This document shows, piece by piece, positions 35,043-43,966 of a stretch of 64,000 bases of DNA. The stretch comes from Pseudomonas trivialis (GTDB lineage Bacteria > Pseudomonadota > Gammaproteobacteria > Pseudomonadales > Pseudomonadaceae), in assembly GCF_001439805.1 (NCBI RefSeq), contig NZ_JYLK01000003.1:62001-126000 (forward strand). The letters are read 5' to 3'. Made by a program: the position numbers and the translations under genes. The notes under the pieces are model-generated. The model saw only the letters and a program-made list of their open reading frames with translations, was not told where the DNA came from and searched no databases. Every line of letters begins with the position of its first letter. Position 1 is the stretch's first letter.

Positions 35043-35720
35043 ATGAGCGAGCTGTTACTGATAGACGATGACCAGGAGCTCTGCGAGCTGCTGACCAGTT
35101 GGTTGAGCCAGGAAGGTTTCCAGGTGCGCGCCTGCCACGATGGCTTGAGCGCCCGTAACGCCCTGGCCGACAGCGCGCCCGCCGCCGTGGTGCTTGACGT
35201 GATGCTGCCCGACGGCAGTGGCCTGGAACTGCTCAAGCAACTGCGCAACGACCACCCGGACCTGCCGGTGCTGATGCTCTCGGCCCGGGGCGAACCGCTG
35301 GACCGCATCCTCGGCCTGGAACTGGGCGCCGACGATTACCTGGCCAAGCCCTGCGACCCCCGCGAACTCACCGCCCGCCTGCGCGCGGTGCTGCGCCGCA
35401 GCCACCCGGCCGCCGTGTCCACCCAGCTTGAGCTCGGCGACCTGTGCTTCAGCCCGGTGCGCGGCGTGGTCAGCATCGACGAGCAGGAGTTCGCCCTCAC
35501 CGTCTCCGAAAGCCGCCTGCTGGAAGCCTTGCTGCGCCAACCCGGCGAGCCGCTGGACAAACAGGAACTGGCGCAGATCGCCCTGGGCCGCAAGCTGACG
35601 CTGTACGACCGTAGCCTGGACATGCACGTCAGCAACCTGCGCAAAAAAATCGGCCCGCACCCGGATGGCCGGCCACGGATCGTGGCGCTGCGCAGTCGCG
35701 GCTACTACTACAGCCTCTAA
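35043..35720 (+). CDS. cpxR: OmpR-family response regulator, CpxR-like
   Basis: A 225-residue response regulator. The acidic pocket is DDD (residues 8-10), the phosphoacceptor is D52 in VVLDVMLPDGSG, and the switch Lys is in ADDYLAKPCDPREL (about 104). The C-terminal winged helix ends in RSLDMHVSNLRKKIGPHPDGRPRIVALRSRGYYY. Neighbours are a Spy/CpxP-like periplasmic protein and a CpxA-like kinase, so it is the Cpx-type envelope-stress regulator (PA3204-like in P. aeruginosa). Confidence 0.9.
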   Translation: MSELLLIDDDQELCELLTSWLSQEGFQVRACHDGLSARNALADSAPAAVVLDVMLPDGSGLELLKQLRNDHPDLPVLMLSARGEPLDRILGLELGADDYLAKPCDPRELTARLRAVLRRSHPAAVSTQLELGDLCFSPVRGVVSIDEQEFALTVSESRLLEALLRQPGEPLDKQELAQIALGRKLTLYDRSLDMHVSNLRKKIGPHPDGRPRIVALRSRGYYYSL

Positions 35721-35756
35721 ATGCCACGCCGGTCTCTGTGAATCAGCGAATACCTC

Positions 35757-35872
35757 TGTGGCGAGCGAGCTTGCCTCGCGTTGGGGTGCGAAGCGCCCCC
35801 CATTAAGGAAACCTCAGAGCCTGGTGGTGGGGCTGCTGCGCAGCCCGACGCAGGGCAAGCCTGCTCGCCACA
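35757..35872. repeat. REP-type inverted pair (TGTGGCGAGC...GCTCGCCACA)
   Basis: TGTGGCGAGCGAGCTTGCC at 35757 and GGCAAGCCTGCTCGCCACA ending at 35872 face each other about 80 bases apart, the layout of a REP doublet (REPIN-like). It occupies most of the 325-base gap between cpxR and the spy-like gene. The remainder (35873-36045) should hold the spy-like promoter. Confidence 0.75.
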
Positions 35873-36045
35873 GGACAAGCCCCACCGCCACGAAACTGCC
35901 TCTAGCGCCATTCGCCGTGGCAGTTTTGTCAGGCGCCCGCCAAACTGTCTTTACCGAAGCTTTACCCTGCGCTGACAGCGGCTGACCTTGATCGCCGTAC
36001 TCTACTCACATCCGGACTCACCGGAATAGAGACAGGAGAATCACC

Positions 36046-36522
36046 ATGCGCAAGACCCTTATCGCTCTGATGTTCGCCACTGCCCTGCCCGCCGTTGCCA
36101 TGGCTGCCATGCCGGAAGGTCCAGGCCCTGGCGCCGGCCCGATGGGCGGCCCTGAAGGTCGCATGATGGGTGGCCCAGGCCCGGGCGCTGATCATGGCCC
36201 ACGTGGCCGCGGCGGTCCGTTGCGCGAGCTGGACCTGACCCCCGAACAGCATCAGCAGATCGACCGCCTGATGCGCGAGCAGAGGGAAGGCCGTCGCGAA
36301 CTGGTCGAGAAGTACCTCGACAAAATGCCGGCCGCCGACCAGAAAGCCATGCAGGATGAGAAGGACGCCAGCCGCAAGAAAACCCAGAGCAGCATTCGCG
36401 CCGTGCTGACACCCGAGCAGCAGAAGCAGTTTGACGAAATCGTCAAAAAGCAGGACCAGCGTCGTGCCGAATGGCGAGAATTCAAAGCCTGGAAAGCGCA
36501 ACAGCCGCAAAAAGCGCAATAA
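36046..36522 (+). CDS. Spy/CpxP-family periplasmic chaperone
   Basis: A 158-residue exported protein. The signal peptide MRKTLIALMFATALPAVAMA is followed by a Gly/Pro/Met-rich linker (PGPGAGPMGGPEGRMMGG). The Spy/CpxP fold carries two LTxxQ motifs: LTPEQHQQI (about residue 65) and LTPEQQKQF (about 125). Members hold unfolded envelope proteins or dampen CpxA. It has a good AGGAG site, its own upstream gap with a REP pair and a terminator behind it, so it is probably strongly induced on its own by CpxR. The Met/His-containing linker could also bind metal. Confidence 0.9.
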   Translation: MRKTLIALMFATALPAVAMAAMPEGPGPGAGPMGGPEGRMMGGPGPGADHGPRGRGGPLRELDLTPEQHQQIDRLMREQREGRRELVEKYLDKMPAADQKAMQDEKDASRKKTQSSIRAVLTPEQQKQFDEIVKKQDQRRAEWREFKAWKAQQPQKAQ

Positions 36523-36543
36523 TGCCCTAGTGTTACTCCCCCC

Positions 36544-36573
36544 AGCCCAGCGGCCGTGCGCCGCTGGGCTTTT
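36544..36573 (+). terminator. Terminator after the spy-like gene
   Basis: AGCCCAGCGG and CCGCTGGGCT pair around CCGTGCG, followed by a short T-run. It separates the abundant chaperone transcript from the kinase gene 20 bases downstream; partial read-through would express the kinase. Confidence 0.8.
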
Positions 36574-36591
36574 CCTGTTTGAGGGTTTCCC

Positions 36592-37935
36592 GTGCGTTCA
36601 TTGTTCTGGCGCATCCTCGCCAGTTTCTGGCTGGCCATCGCGTTGGTTGCCGGGTTGTCGCTGCTGCTTGGGCACATGCTCAATCAGGACGCCTGGATTC
36701 TCAGCCGTCATCCCGGCGTCAGCAACCTGGCCGAAGAGTGGACCCAGCTGTACGAAGCCCAGGGCGAGGATGCCGCGCAGCAACTGCTGCAACAGCGCAA
36801 GCGCCAGTACCACATCGATGTACAGGTGCTCAACGAAAGCGGCGAAGCGGTGGTACGCGGCACCTTTCCAAAAAGGGCCGCCGCGTTTGAAGCACGCCAG
36901 ACCGACGGGCAGGACGGTCCCCTGCCCTGGCGGCGCCTGACCGCCGAGTACACCAGCGAAAAAACCGGCGACACTTACCTGTTCATCTACCGTATTCCGC
37001 ACCCGGAACTCGACCAATGGCACCGCAGCAGCCTGGCGTGGCCATTGAGCGCACTGGCGATTGCCTTGGTGGTGCTGACCCTGTTCAGCCTGTTCGTCAC
37101 GCTCTCCATCACGCGCCCGCTGAGCCGCCTGCGCGGCGCGGTGCATGACCTGGGCCAGGCCACCTATCAGCAAAACAGCCTGGCGCGCCTGGCCAACCGG
37201 CGCGATGAGTTCGGCGTGCTCGCCACCGACTTCAACCGCATGGGCGCCCGCCTGCAAAGCCTGATCGGCAGTCAGCGGCAACTGCTGCGCGATGTGTCCC
37301 ACGAGCTGCGCTCGCCACTGGCACGCCTGCGTATCGCCCTGGCCCTGGCCGAACGTGCCGGCAGCGAAGAGCGGGAAAAACTCTGGCCGCGCCTGACCCG
37401 CGAATGCGACCGCCTGGAAGCGCTGATCAGCGAGATCCTGGTGCTGGCGCGGGTGGATGCCGACAACGCCAGCGTCGAGGACATCGACCTCAACCTGCTG
37501 CTCAAGACCCTGCAAAAAGATGCCCAGCTCAGCGCACCGGAACAAACGGTGCAACTCACCGCTGCCGCGAACCTGCACCTGAAGGGCTGGCCGACCATGA
37601 TCGAGCGCGCGGTGGATAACCTGCTACGCAACGCCCAACGCTTCAACCCGCCCGGACAGCCCATCGAGTTGCAGGCACAGCTTCAGGGCGAGCGCATCCT
37701 GATCAGCGTGCGCGACCACGGCCAGGGCGTCGACGCCGCGCACCTGAGCCAGCTCGGTGAGCCGTTCTACCGCGCGCCCGGCCAGACTGCCCAGGGACAC
37801 GGCCTGGGCCTGGCGATCGCGCGCCGTGCCGCCGAGCGTCACGGCGGCAACCTGATCCTGGCCAACCATGCCGACGGCGGGTTTATAGCGAGCATCGACC
37901 TGCCGTTGGTGCCCGGGGTTGTCACAGCGGTGTGA
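36592..37935 (+). CDS. cpxA: Sensor histidine kinase, CpxA-like
   Basis: A 447-residue inner-membrane histidine kinase. Membrane segments lie at about residues 6-28 and 148-172, flanking a periplasmic sensor loop. A HAMP-type linker (TRPLSRLRGAVHDL) follows. H237 lies in the H-box RDVSHELRSPLARLRIAL; the N-box is VDNLLRNAQRFN; G boxes are VRDHGQGVD and GHGLGLAIARRAAE. The GTG start follows GAGGG. It is paired with cpxR two genes upstream. Confidence 0.92.
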   Translation: MRSLFWRILASFWLAIALVAGLSLLLGHMLNQDAWILSRHPGVSNLAEEWTQLYEAQGEDAAQQLLQQRKRQYHIDVQVLNESGEAVVRGTFPKRAAAFEARQTDGQDGPLPWRRLTAEYTSEKTGDTYLFIYRIPHPELDQWHRSSLAWPLSALAIALVVLTLFSLFVTLSITRPLSRLRGAVHDLGQATYQQNSLARLANRRDEFGVLATDFNRMGARLQSLIGSQRQLLRDVSHELRSPLARLRIALALAERAGSEEREKLWPRLTRECDRLEALISEILVLARVDADNASVEDIDLNLLLKTLQKDAQLSAPEQTVQLTAAANLHLKGWPTMIERAVDNLLRNAQRFNPPGQPIELQAQLQGERILISVRDHGQGVDAAHLSQLGEPFYRAPGQTAQGHGLGLAIARRAAERHGGNLILANHADGGFIASIDLPLVPGVVTAV

Positions 37936-37975
37936 TGATCTTCTATAGTGGTCCTTCTCTTACGGAGTGCCCTTG

Positions 37976-38213
37976 ATGACTGACCTGCTCAACACCGTCC
38001 AAGCCGCACTCGCACTGCCCGCCACCGCGCCGACCTTCAACGGGGCCGGCGCCCTCCAGGTCTTGAGCGAGCGCTTGCGATCAGGGCTTGGTGGTGGAGC
38101 AGACCGCCTGGGGCCCGGCGCATCGGCTGCTGGCGCCGCTCAACATCAGCGGCACGCCGTTGCAATGGGATTTGCCGGCGCAGGCATTGGGCTCGCATCG
38201 GGCGCAGTGGTAA
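37976..38213 (+). pseudogene. Decayed CaiB/BaiF-type CoA-transferase remnant
   Basis: An intact start (GGAGTG site, then MTDLLNTVQAALALPATAPTF) opens a frame for about 25 codons, but the homologous C-terminal end lies in another frame: VVEQTAWGPAHRLLAPLNIS and further to a stop at 38211-38213 (ending GSHRAQW). Both pieces resemble the ends of one CaiB/BaiF acyl-CoA transferase of roughly 400 residues. The whole middle, more than 1 kb, is therefore deleted, with a frameshift at the join. It is non-functional. The attribution rests on recalled family sequence. Confidence 0.7.
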
Positions 38214-38261
38214 ATCAGGGTTTGCTCCTGTCGAATACCGACTGCGCATGAGTTACATCCC

Positions 38262-38283
38262 TGTGGCGAGCGGGCTTGCCACA
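38262..38283. repeat. Short REP-type palindrome
   Basis: TGTGGCGAGCGGGCTTGCCACA: TGTGGC pairs with GCCACA with an internal stem. It is the same family as the repeats at 35757-35872. Confidence 0.7.
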
Positions 38284-38395
38284 GAGTCTCTCCGTTTGCC
38301 GCGCGACAGCGTTAAGCGGATCGCATTTCAACGGCTGTACGCGGTCAGAGCTGTGGAAGCGGTTCACCTATCTGTGACATAGAGGAGAGATGCCG

Positions 38396-38758
38396 ATGGC
38401 CACCTTTGAACCTGGACACCTGCATGTCGAGCGCCATGCGCTCAACCAGGACGACTACAGCTACAACCTGCACATCGATTACGCCGTCAGCCAGGACCCA
38501 AAGGAAGGCACGGGCATGCTGTTCAAGCTGCACGGTTCGGTGCAGGGCAAGGACCTCGACGAGGAATTTTTCCTGCCCAAGGACCAGGCCTTCGATTTTG
38601 CCCGGCACGCCATGCACATCGCCTACAGGTACGGCATGCCGAAAACCGCAGTCTTGAATGGCACGATGCACAAGCAATACGACCAGATGTTCGAGGATGT
38701 GCGCCATCAACTGGACGTGAAGTCCGGTGACCCGGTAAAACCCGAGCACCTGGAGTAA
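38396..38758 (+). CDS. Conserved small Pseudomonas protein (DUF5064-like)
   Basis: A 120-residue protein, MATFEPGHLHVERHALNQDD..., with alternating polar/hydrophobic strands and a helix (KDQAFDFARHAMHIAYRYG). It appears cytoplasmic. It resembles a family of Pseudomonas proteins of unknown function (DUF5064). The chosen ATG is 8 bases after GAGGAG; an ATG 6 bases earlier is too close. It stands alone between two REP palindromes. Confidence 0.75.
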   Translation: MATFEPGHLHVERHALNQDDYSYNLHIDYAVSQDPKEGTGMLFKLHGSVQGKDLDEEFFLPKDQAFDFARHAMHIAYRYGMPKTAVLNGTMHKQYDQMFEDVRHQLDVKSGDPVKPEHLE

Positions 38759-38774
38759 GAACACCGCCCCCCCC

Positions 38775-38802
38775 TGTGGGAGCGAGCAATCCCGCTCCCA
38801 CA
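38775..38802. repeat. Short REP-type palindrome
   Basis: TGTGGGAGCG and CGCTCCCACA pair with a small loop (AGCAATCC). It is a typical fluorescens-group intergenic palindrome, located just upstream of gcsR. Confidence 0.7.
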
Positions 38803-38865
38803 TTTTGATCTCCGTCATCTGCAAGGCATACTTGCCGCCTCCCGCTCCAGAATTACTAGCGCCCC

Positions 38866-40374
38866 ATGCGTATCCACGTCAGCTTTATCGACCGCGTCGG
38901 CATCACCCAGGAGGTCCTGGCCCTGCTCGGTGGGCGCAATCTCAACCTGGATGCAGTGGAGATGGTGCCGCCCAACGTGTATATCGACGCCCCCACCCTG
39001 AGCGCCGCGGTGCTCGAAGAGCTGCGCGACGCGCTGTTCAGCGTGCAGGGCGTGCAGGCGGTGACGGTAGTCGACATTCTCCCCGGGCAGCGCCGCCATC
39101 TGCAGCTCGATGCGCTGCTGGCCGCCATGACCGACCCGGTGCTGGCCCTGGACAGCGCGGGCAAGATCCTGCTGGCCAACCCGGCGTTGATTGCGCTGTA
39201 TGGACGCGAACCTGCAGGCGATAGCATCAGTGAGCTGTTCAATGACCCGGCGCTGCTCGACACCTTGCTCGAACACGGCTTTCGCCTGCCCTTGCGCGAG
39301 ATCAGCGTAAACGGCCAGACCCTGTTGCTGGATGCCACGCCAATCACCGATGCCGGCGCGCTGCTGACCCTTTACCAGCCCAACCGCATCGGCGAGCAAC
39401 TGTCGGCGCTGCACCATGACCATGCCGAAGGGTTTGACGCGCTGCTGGGCGAATCGCCGGTGATCCGCACCTTGAAGGCGCGGGCGCAACGGGTGGCAGC
39501 GCTGGATGCACCGCTGCTGATCCAGGGCGAAACCGGCACTGGCAAAGAGCTGGTGGCCCGTGCCTGCCATGCGATCAGTGCGCGATACAACGCGCCGTTC
39601 CTGGCGCTCAACTGCGCGGCGCTGCCGGAAAATCTCGCCGAAAGCGAGCTGTTCGGCTACGCCCCAGGTGCCTTCACCGGTGCCCAGCGCGGCGGCAAAC
39701 CGGGGCTGATGGAGCTGGCGAACCAGGGCACGGTGTTTCTCGATGAGATCGGCGAAATGTCGCCATACCTGCAGGCCAAGCTGCTGCGTTTTCTCAACGA
39801 CGGCAGCTTTCGTCGAGTGGGTGGTGATCGCGAAGTGAAGGTCAATGTGCGCATCCTCAGCGCCACCCACCGCGACCTGGAAAAAATGGTCAGCGAGGGC
39901 ACCTTTCGCGAAGACCTGTTCTACCGCCTCAATGTACTCAATATCGAAGTGCCGCCGTTGCGTGAGCGCGGCCAGGACATCCTGCTGCTGGCGCGCTACT
40001 TCATGCAGCAGGCCTGCGCGCAGATCCAGCGCCCGGTGTGTCGCCTGGCGCCCGGCACCTACCCGGCCCTGCTCGACAACCGCTGGCCGGGTAACGTCAG
40101 GCAATTGCAGAACGTGATCTTCCGCGCCGCGGCCATTTGCGAAAGCAGCCTGGTGGACATCGGCGACCTGGATATCGCCGGCACGTCCGTGGCGCGCCAG
40201 AGCGACGGCGAGGTAGAAAGCCTGGAACAGGCGGTAGAAGACTTCGAGCGCGACCTGCTGGACAAACTCTACAGCCGCTACCCCTCGACACGCCAACTGG
40301 CGAGCCGGCTGCAGACCTCCCACACGGCTATCGCCCATCGCCTGCGCAAGTACGGCATCCCCAACAAACCCTGA
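38866..40374 (+). CDS. gcsR: Sigma-54 regulator GcsR of glycine cleavage
   Basis: A 502-residue TyrR-like enhancer-binding protein. The N-terminal ACT domain (MRIHVSFIDRVGITQEVL) should bind glycine, a PAS domain covers about residues 80-175, and the AAA+ domain shows Walker A GETGTGKELVAR (about 225), the sigma-54-contacting GAFTGA loop as YAPGAFTGAQRGG (about 268), Walker B GTVFLDEIGEMS and the R-finger region RFREDLFYRLNV. The C-terminal helix-turn-helix is STRQLASRLQTSHTAIAHRLRKYG. It lies immediately upstream of gcvHPT, whose control region holds sites of GcsR type. Confidence 0.93.
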   Translation: MRIHVSFIDRVGITQEVLALLGGRNLNLDAVEMVPPNVYIDAPTLSAAVLEELRDALFSVQGVQAVTVVDILPGQRRHLQLDALLAAMTDPVLALDSAGKILLANPALIALYGREPAGDSISELFNDPALLDTLLEHGFRLPLREISVNGQTLLLDATPITDAGALLTLYQPNRIGEQLSALHHDHAEGFDALLGESPVIRTLKARAQRVAALDAPLLIQGETGTGKELVARACHAISARYNAPFLALNCAALPENLAESELFGYAPGAFTGAQRGGKPGLMELANQGTVFLDEIGEMSPYLQAKLLRFLNDGSFRRVGGDREVKVNVRILSATHRDLEKMVSEGTFREDLFYRLNVLNIEVPPLRERGQDILLLARYFMQQACAQIQRPVCRLAPGTYPALLDNRWPGNVRQLQNVIFRAAAICESSLVDIGDLDIAGTSVARQSDGEVESLEQAVEDFERDLLDKLYSRYPSTRQLASRLQTSHTAIAHRLRKYGIPNKP

Positions 40375-40442
40375 AGCCGGGCACCGTTCAAAAGGTGGGA
40401 GTGCACTTCGCCCTTGAGTTTTGGTCCAGGAACGACATCCAG

Positions 40443-40560
40443 TGTACTGAAAGCGCTACAGCGGAACGATATCGCTACACCCGCTGTTTTAACGCGTCCT
40501 GCAAGGCTTTGATCCACATAGGCTTTTTTTCAGCGGCCTGCCCGTAACGATATCGCTACA
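40443..40560. promoter_or_regulatory. GcsR binding-site cluster (two strong, one weak 18-bp sites)
   Basis: Published P. aeruginosa GcsR sites read TGTAACG-N4-CGTTCCG. On the minus strand here: TGTAGCG-ATAT-CGTTCCG (40462-40479) and TGTAGCG-ATAT-CGTTACG (40543-40560), with a weaker copy at 40443-40460. They lie roughly 90-200 bases before the expected start of gcvH transcription, as for an enhancer. Confidence 0.8.
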
Positions 40561-40589
40561 CACAATGTGTCCAAGGTTATATTCATATT

Positions 40590-40602
40590 TATCAAGGCAT
40601 TG
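40590..40602 (+). promoter_or_regulatory. IHF site between GcsR sites and the sigma-54 promoter
   Basis: TATCAAGGCATTG matches the IHF consensus WATCAANNNNTTR exactly and sits in an A/T-rich stretch. DNA bending here would bring GcsR to the RNA polymerase. Confidence 0.65.
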
Positions 40603-40623
40603 ATTTATATGGATTTATTCATA

Positions 40624-40640
40624 TTGGCCGCGATATTGCT
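40624..40640 (+). promoter_or_regulatory. Sigma-54 (-24/-12) promoter of gcvH
   Basis: TTGGCCGCGATATTGCT keeps the invariant GG and GC at the right spacing (TGGC-N7-TTGC). Transcription should start near 40651, about 30 bases before gcvH. It matches control by the sigma-54 activator GcsR next door. Confidence 0.8.
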
Positions 40641-40681
40641 AATCAACTCCCATCATTCCGATTCTTGCACCAGGAGTTTCC

Positions 40682-41065
40682 ATGAGCGAGTTGCGTTTTA
40701 CTGAAGATCACGAATGGCTGCGCGCCGAAGCCGACGGCAGCGTCACCGTGGGTATCACCGCTTTCGCGCAGAACGCGCTGGGTGATGTGGTTTTCGTGCA
40801 ACTGCCGGAGTTGCAGGCCTACGCCAAAGGCGCTGAAGCCTCCACCGTGGAGTCGGTGAAAGCAGCCAGCGGCGTGTACATGCCGCTGGATGGCGAAGTG
40901 CTGGAAGTGAACGACAAGCTCGATGGCAGCCCGGAACTGGTCAACGAAGACCCGATGGGCGAAGGTTGGTTCTTCCGCTTCAAACCGGCCGATGCCGAGG
41001 CGGTCGCCAAATTGCTCGATCAGGACGCGTACGATCGCCTGATCAAAGCCAACGCTGAAGCTTGA
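40682..41065 (+). CDS. gcvH: Glycine cleavage system H protein
   Basis: The 127-residue lipoyl carrier of the glycine cleavage complex, which shuttles the aminomethyl group between the P and T proteins. The lipoyl-lysine is K60 in [13 protein letters not shown]. The hairpin LNDK-type segment appears as [28 protein letters not shown]. The ATG follows AGGAG. It is the first gene of gcvH-gcvP-gcvT and lies 30 bases after the predicted sigma-54 start. Confidence 0.97.
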   Translation: MSELRFTEDHEWLRAEADGSVTVGITAFAQNALGDVVFVQLPELQAYAKGAEASTVESVKAASGVYMPLDGEVLEVNDKLDGSPELVNEDPMGEGWFFRFKPADAEAVAKLLDQDAYDRLIKANAEA

Positions 41066-41075
41066 GGAGCCCACC

Positions 41076-43913
41076 ATGACCATCACTCTCGGCACTGCCA
41101 ACGAATTCATCGCCCGCCATATCGGCCCGCGCCCGCAGGACGAGCAGCACATGCTCGCCAGCCTCGGTTTTGACTCCCTCGAAGCCCTCAGCGCCAGCGT
41201 GATCCCGGAAAGCATCAAGGGCACCAGCGTGCTCGGCTTGGAAGACGGCCTGAGCGAAGCGCAGGCACTGGCCAGCATCAAGGCCATCGCCGGCAAGAAC
41301 CAACTGTTCAAGACCTACATCGGCCAGGGCTACTACAACTGCCATACGCCGTCGCCGATCCTGCGCAACCTGCTGGAAAACCCGGCCTGGTACACCGCCT
41401 ATACCCCTTACCAGCCGGAGATTTCCCAGGGCCGCCTGGAGGCGCTGCTGAACTTCCAGACCCTGATCAGCGACCTCACCGGCCTGCCGATTGCCAACGC
41501 CTCCCTGCTCGACGAAGCCACCGCCGCCGCCGAGGCCATGACCTTCTGCAAGCGCCTGAGCAAGAACAAGGGCAGCCATGCCTTCTTCGCGTCGATCCAC
41601 AGCCACCCGCAAACCCTGGATGTGCTGCGCACCCGCGCCGAGCCACTGGGCATCGACGTGGTGGTGGGCGATGAACGCGAGCTGAGCGACGTGAGTGCCT
41701 TCTTCGGCGCACTGCTGCAATACCCGGCCAGCAACGGCGATGTGTTCGACTACCGTGAGCTCACCGAGCGCTTCCACGCCGCCAATGCGCTGGTGGCCGT
41801 AGCCGCCGACCTGCTGGCACTGACCCTGCTGACCCCGCCGGGCGAGTTCGGCGCCGACGTGGCCATCGGCAGCGCGCAACGCTTTGGCGTGCCCCTGGGC
41901 TTCGGCGGACCGCACGCGGCTTACTTCTCCACCAGGGATGCGTTCAAGCGCGACATGCCTGGCCGTCTGGTGGGCGTTTCCGTGGACCGTTTCGGCAAGC
42001 CGGCCCTGCGCCTGGCCATGCAGACCCGCGAGCAACATATTCGTCGCGAGAAAGCCACCAGCAACATCTGCACCGCCCAGGTGCTGCTGGCCAACATCGC
42101 CAGCATGTACGCGGTGTACCACGGGCCCAAGGGGCTTACCCAAATCGCCCAGCGCATTCATCACCTCACCGCGATCCTCGCCAAAGGCCTTGGTGCCTTG
42201 GGCCTGAAGGTGGAGCAGCAACATTTCTTCGACACCCTCACCCTCCACACCGGCGCCAACACCACCGCCCTGCACGACAAGGCGCGCGCCCAGCGCATCA
42301 ACCTGCGTGTGGTGGATGCCGAACGCGTAGGCCTGTCGGTCGACGAAACCACCACCCAGACCGATATCGAAACCCTGTGGTCGATCTTCGCCGATGGCAA
42401 CGCCCTGCCGGTTTTCGCCCAGGCTGAAAGCGCTCTGCCAGCAGCCTTGCTGCGCCAGTCGCCGATCCTCACCCACCCGGTGTTCAATCGCTACCATTCC
42501 GAAACCGAGCTGATGCGCTATCTGCGCAAACTGGCCGACAAGGACCTGGCACTGGACCGCACCATGATCCCGCTGGGCTCGTGCACCATGAAGCTCAACG
42601 CCGCCAGTGAAATGATCCCGGTGACCTGGGCCGAATTCGGCGCCCTGCACCCGTTCGCCCCGGCCGAGCAAAGCGCCGGCTACCTGCAATTGACCACCGA
42701 CCTGGAAGCCATGCTCTGCGCGGCCACCGGCTACGATGCGATTTCGCTGCAACCGAACGCCGGTTCCCAGGGTGAATACGCCGGCCTGCTGGCCATTCGT
42801 GCCTATCACCAGAGCCGTGGCGATGAACGCCGCGACATCTGCCTGATCCCCTCGTCGGCCCACGGCACCAACCCTGCCACCGCCAACATGGCCGGCATGC
42901 GCGTGGTGGTCACCGCCTGCGACGCTCGCGGCAACGTCGATATCGACGACCTGCGCGCCAAGGCCATCGAGCACCGCGAGCACCTCGCTGCGCTGATGAT
43001 CACTTACCCGTCCACCCACGGCGTGTTCGAAGAAGGCATTCGCGAAATCTGCGGCGTCATTCACGACAACGGCGGCCAAGTGTACATCGACGGCGCCAAC
43101 ATGAACGCGATGGTCGGCCTCTGCGCACCGGGCAAATTTGGCGGCGACGTGTCCCACCTGAACCTGCACAAGACGTTCTGCATCCCCCACGGCGGCGGCG
43201 GCCCTGGCGTTGGCCCGATTGGCGTGAAGTCGCACCTGGCGCCGTTTCTGCCGGGCCACGCGGCCATGGCACGCAAGGAAGGTGCGGTGTGCGCGGCGCC
43301 GTTCGGCAGCGCAAGCATTTTGCCGATTACCTGGATGTACATCAGCATGATGGGCGGCGCTGGCCTCAAGCGGGCCTCGCAGCTGGCGATCCTGAATGCC
43401 AACTACATTTCCCGTCGCCTCGAAGAGCACTACCCGGTGCTCTACACCGGCAGCAACGGCCTGGTGGCCCACGAATGCATCCTCGACCTGCGTCCGCTCA
43501 AGGACAGCAGTGGCATCAGCGTGGATGACGTGGCCAAGCGCCTGATCGACTTCGGCTTCCATGCGCCAACCATGTCGTTCCCGGTAGCCGGCACGTTGAT
43601 GATCGAGCCGACCGAAAGCGAATCACGGGAAGAACTGGACCGCTTCTGCGAGGCCATGATCGCTATCCGTGAAGAGATCCGCGCAGTGGAAAACGGCACG
43701 CTGGACAAGGATGACAACCCTCTGAAAAACGCCCCGCACACCGCGGCGGAACTGGTGGGCGAGTGGAGCCACCCGTACAGCCGTGAACAGGCGGTGTACC
43801 CGGTTGCGTCGCTGATCGATGGCAAATACTGGCCGCCGGTTGGGCGCGTGGACAACGTGTTCGGCGATCGCAACCTCGTGTGCGCCTGCCCGTCCATCGA
43901 AAGCTACGCCTGA
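41076..43913 (+). CDS. gcvP: Glycine dehydrogenase (decarboxylating), P protein
   Basis: A 945-residue PLP enzyme that decarboxylates glycine and transfers the methylamine group to GcvH lipoate. Both halves of the family are present: N-terminal [19 protein letters not shown] and the catalytic C-terminal half with the PLP lysine K699 in [17 protein letters not shown]. Another family block is [14 protein letters not shown] (about 505). It starts 10 bases after gcvH and has the full length expected for the single-chain enzyme. Confidence 0.97.
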   Translation: MTITLGTANEFIARHIGPRPQDEQHMLASLGFDSLEALSASVIPESIKGTSVLGLEDGLSEAQALASIKAIAGKNQLFKTYIGQGYYNCHTPSPILRNLLENPAWYTAYTPYQPEISQGRLEALLNFQTLISDLTGLPIANASLLDEATAAAEAMTFCKRLSKNKGSHAFFASIHSHPQTLDVLRTRAEPLGIDVVVGDERELSDVSAFFGALLQYPASNGDVFDYRELTERFHAANALVAVAADLLALTLLTPPGEFGADVAIGSAQRFGVPLGFGGPHAAYFSTRDAFKRDMPGRLVGVSVDRFGKPALRLAMQTREQHIRREKATSNICTAQVLLANIASMYAVYHGPKGLTQIAQRIHHLTAILAKGLGALGLKVEQQHFFDTLTLHTGANTTALHDKARAQRINLRVVDAERVGLSVDETTTQTDIETLWSIFADGNALPVFAQAESALPAALLRQSPILTHPVFNRYHSETELMRYLRKLADKDLALDRTMIPLGSCTMKLNAASEMIPVTWAEFGALHPFAPAEQSAGYLQLTTDLEAMLCAATGYDAISLQPNAGSQGEYAGLLAIRAYHQSRGDERRDICLIPSSAHGTNPATANMAGMRVVVTACDARGNVDIDDLRAKAIEHREHLAALMITYPSTHGVFEEGIREICGVIHDNGGQVYIDGANMNAMVGLCAPGKFGGDVSHLNLHKTFCIPHGGGGPGVGPIGVKSHLAPFLPGHAAMARKEGAVCAAPFGSASILPITWMYISMMGGAGLKRASQLAILNANYISRRLEEHYPVLYTGSNGLVAHECILDLRPLKDSSGISVDDVAKRLIDFGFHAPTMSFPVAGTLMIEPTESESREELDRFCEAMIAIREEIRAVENGTLDKDDNPLKNAPHTAAELVGEWSHPYSREQAVYPVASLIDGKYWPPVGRVDNVFGDRNLVCACPSIESYA

Positions 43914-43918
43914 GCTGG

Positions 43919-43936
43919 GAGGGAGTTTGCTCCCTC
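43919..43936. repeat. REP-like hairpin between gcvP and gcvT
   Basis: GAGGGAG-TTTG-CTCCCTC. It differs by one base from the SBW25 group III 16-mer GAGGGAGCTTGCTCCC. Located inside an operon, it could stabilise the gcvHP message. Confidence 0.65.
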
Positions 43937-43966
43937 TCACACTTCGCACTTTTTCAGGAGCTGAAC

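Noticed and set aside
38815..40338. A 507-codon open frame antisense to gcsR
   Set aside because: Shadow of the well-supported gcsR gene; no start signals or domains.
41043..43562. An 839-codon open frame antisense to gcvP
   Set aside because: It mirrors the codon pattern of gcvP, has no ribosome-binding site or domain, and is the usual by-product of high G+C coding DNA.
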